Part shown: in pieces, positions 62,724 through 64,000 of the stretch | How the letters are laid out: each line of letters starts with the position of its first letter | Position numbering within the stretch: the first letter of the stretch is position 1 | From: Paenibacillus taihuensis | Lineage (GTDB): Bacteria > Bacillota > Bacilli > Paenibacillales > Paenibacillaceae | DNA: 64,000 bases | Assembly: GCF_003386535.1 (NCBI RefSeq) | Contig: NZ_QTTN01000007.1 | Span: 124,001 to 188,000 of the forward strand | Direction: 5' to 3' | The notes under the pieces: model-generated | Told to the model about the DNA's origin: nothing | Seen by the model: the letters and a program-made list of their open reading frames with translations, nothing else | The model's database searches: none | Position numbers and translations under genes: made by a program

Positions 62724-63857
62724 TCAAATATTTGGAAGCAGAGAGCTGTATAGCTGCTTCATCTGCAATGCTTTGTCGCGGATATGAAAATTCGCTCGCG
62801 CCCATGCTTGACCTTGCCGTCCCATATCCTCCAGCTTGTCAGCGGAAGCGAATGCTTCGCTGATCGCCTCACCGATTCGCTGCTCGGATGGCCGCTCCTT
62901 AGAGTCATGGTCGCCAAAATAATACTGCCAAGCTTCATCATAGAAAGGCTCATCGACAAAGCCAAAATATCCGTGATTGCCTATCGCCAGCACAGGCTTG
63001 CCGCACGCCATAGCCTCGAGCGCAACTCGTCCCGTTCCGACGACAAGGTCACCGAGATTGTAGTAATCGCGCATTTGCATCTGACTGCCGACCAGCTGAA
63101 CGAGTGATGTGTCGCATTCGAGATTCACCGTCTCCGCAAGCTCAGCAATTGCCCCAGCCTGATTGCCTGATCCCGCAATGACAACGTGAAGCGGAATCGA
63201 ACCGCTTAGGTGAATCGAGCGTGCCGCTCGCACGAGCATTGCACATACAGCCGCCTTATCCCATGCCAGCCTTGATGCGTAGACAACGATCTTCTCTCCG
63301 TCCGGAATCAGGAGGCGAGATCGCAGCTCGGCTGAAGATTCGGAGCGATATTGTTCAAAATCAACGCCGTTCGCAATAACATGCGACGAGATGCCTTGAC
63401 GATCCAGATAAGCTTGTACCGGGAGACTCACGCTAACGAAAGAGCAGCCGGCAGCCTTCATCTGCTGAAGCTGATCCGGTGGATAATAAGCACCATGCAC
63501 CGTGAAAACGACGGGGATGCCCAGCTTCCTTGCCGCTTCGGCTGCGTACAAGCCGGACGGTGTCTGGTGGATATGCACCAAGTCAATCTTGCGCGCTCGC
63601 ATGATTTGCGTTAACGCACGTTCTGCTTTAATCTGCTGCTCCGGTTCCATTAGCTGTCCCGCCATCAGATCTACCCGATGAATCGGGCACCCGGCCCGGG
63701 CAAAAGCATCGTACATCACGCCAGTCCCTCCTGCGTAAACAGGCATGATGCCGAGCGAGGGAAAAGTTTTAATAAGGCTCAGTACATAGGTTTCCGTTCC
63801 GCCTACGGACAAGCTGTCCATGACCATGAGCAGCCGGATTCGGCGGTTATGTCTCAT
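62724..63857 (-). CDS. Glycosyltransferase family 4
   Basis: This glycosyltransferase has about 377 residues and a GT-B fold. The N-domain carries MVMDSLSVGGTETYVLSL, and the C-domain YASRLAWDKA, then GTGRVALEAMACGKPVLAIG (the E-x7-E region in altered form). It likely adds a sugar to a cell-wall glycan or lipid-linked intermediate. The start is ATG 63857 (GAAGGAG 7 bases upstream), overlapping the upstream gene by 11 bases. Confidence 0.9.
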   Translation of the reverse strand: MRHNRRIRLLMVMDSLSVGGTETYVLSLIKTFPSLGIMPVYAGGTGVMYDAFARAGCPIHRVDLMAGQLMEPEQQIKAERALTQIMRARKIDLVHIHQTPSGLYAAEAARKLGIPVVFTVHGAYYPPDQLQQMKAAGCSFVSVSLPVQAYLDRQGISSHVIANGVDFEQYRSESSAELRSRLLIPDGEKIVVYASRLAWDKAAVCAMLVRAARSIHLSGSIPLHVVIAGSGNQAGAIAELAETVNLECDTSLVQLVGSQMQMRDYYNLGDLVVGTGRVALEAMACGKPVLAIGNHGYFGFVDEPFYDEAWQYYFGDHDSKERPSEQRIGEAISEAFASADKLEDMGRQGQAWARANFHIRDKALQMKQLYSSLLPNI

Positions 63858-64000
63858 GTCCATGCTCCTTCTGCGACTTGCCAAAGTAGTTGCGCGAACG
63901 CTGTTTCTGGTGCTTGCGGTAGTAGTACAGCACCTCCCGTAAATTTTCAACGTTCCTCGCACCGGGTTTGATTACTTTTGCTATAAACTCGTAATCCTCC
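63847..64000 (-). CDS. C-terminal end of an unidentified protein (cut by window edge)
   Basis: The last ~50 residues of a gene enter from the window end: EDYEFIAKVIKPG, then a very basic Tyr/Lys/Arg-rich tail (YYYRKHQKQRSRNYFGK) to TAA at 63847. It overlaps the GT4 start, so it belongs to the same operon and is probably another glycan gene, but the family cannot be named. Confidence 0.7.
   Translation of the reverse strand, partial: EDYEFIAKVIKPGARNVENLREVLYYYRKHQKQRSRNYFGKSQKEHGHET

Overview
The window looks like chromosomal DNA of a spore-forming Gram-positive of the Paenibacillus type (Paenibacillaceae). Support: a GerA-family germination protein, strong AGGAGG-type ribosome binding sites, GTG/TTG starts, many hairpin terminators, TPP-riboswitch control of thiamine salvage, CcpA-like cre sites, GlnR/TnrA-type boxes and an LtaA-type glycolipid flippase. 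It reads as core and niche metabolism, not as one mobile island: I found no insertion sequence, integrase, phage block or CRISPR array. Decay is visible as a frameshifted ABC permease, an internally deleted aminoglycoside phosphotransferase, a shattered Gfo/Idh oxidoreductase and a headless polysaccharide deacetylase.

Layout. 1-1.1 kb: 3' part of a gerA-like gene. 1.2-7.5 kb: DJ-1-like gene, then the histidine degradation operon hutH-hutU-hutI-hutG. 7.8-9.6 kb: rpiA, a small membrane protein and a stretch of decayed repeats. 9.6-12.8 kb: THEP1-like NTPase, methyltransferase, PhyH-type dioxygenase, GNAT and a small unknown. 12.9-15.6 kb: ABC exporter with one frameshifted permease. 15.9-18.0 kb: PIG-L deacetylase plus GPH symporter. 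18.2-24 kb: quinone oxidoreductase, APH remnant, cyclase, mqo and a methyltransferase with a histone-like tail. 24.2-25.4 kb: tRNA-Asp beside gluQ, whose product modifies tRNA-Asp. 25.4-30.2 kb: TetR/DHA2 exporter pair and a ugtP-ltaA pair. 30.4-32.3 kb: sugar isomerase and oxidoreductase. 32.4-36.3 kb: TPP-riboswitch operon thiM-thiD-thiE-NCS2 permease. 36.4-40.4 kb: secreted GH30 with ricin-type CBM, a PAS histidine kinase and an MpsC-like protein. 40.6-46.6 kb: three-gene operon with an HTH-DUF4912 protein, a GH57 branching enzyme fused to a GT4 glycosyltransferase, and a nucleotidyltransferase fused to a phosphomannomutase-like domain. 48-49.4 kb: GNAT and nitrilase. 49.5-57.7 kb: nitrate/nitrite assimilation. 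57.7-61.3 kb: hairpin array, class A PBP, VOC protein and two paralogous micro-membrane proteins. 61.3-64 kb: cell-wall glycan genes (deacetylase remnant, pyruvyl transferase, GT4).

The strongest find is the nitrate/nitrite region. A gene for an ANTAR (RNA-binding antiterminator) protein with a degenerate receiver domain sits between nirB-nirD-hemD on one side and narK-nasC on the other. Both target promoters have the same build: a perfect TGTNA-N7-TNACA box whose second half contributes the end of the -35 element TTGACA. Both leaders then carry ANTAR-type hexaloop hairpins (A at loop position 1, G at position 4) followed by a strong intrinsic terminator. The narK leader has two such hairpins; the nirB leader has one clear and one weak. 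A third GlnR-type box lies just upstream of the ANTAR gene. This predicts two-step control: nitrogen status through GlnR/TnrA at initiation, and nitrate/nitrite availability through the ANTAR protein at transcript elongation.
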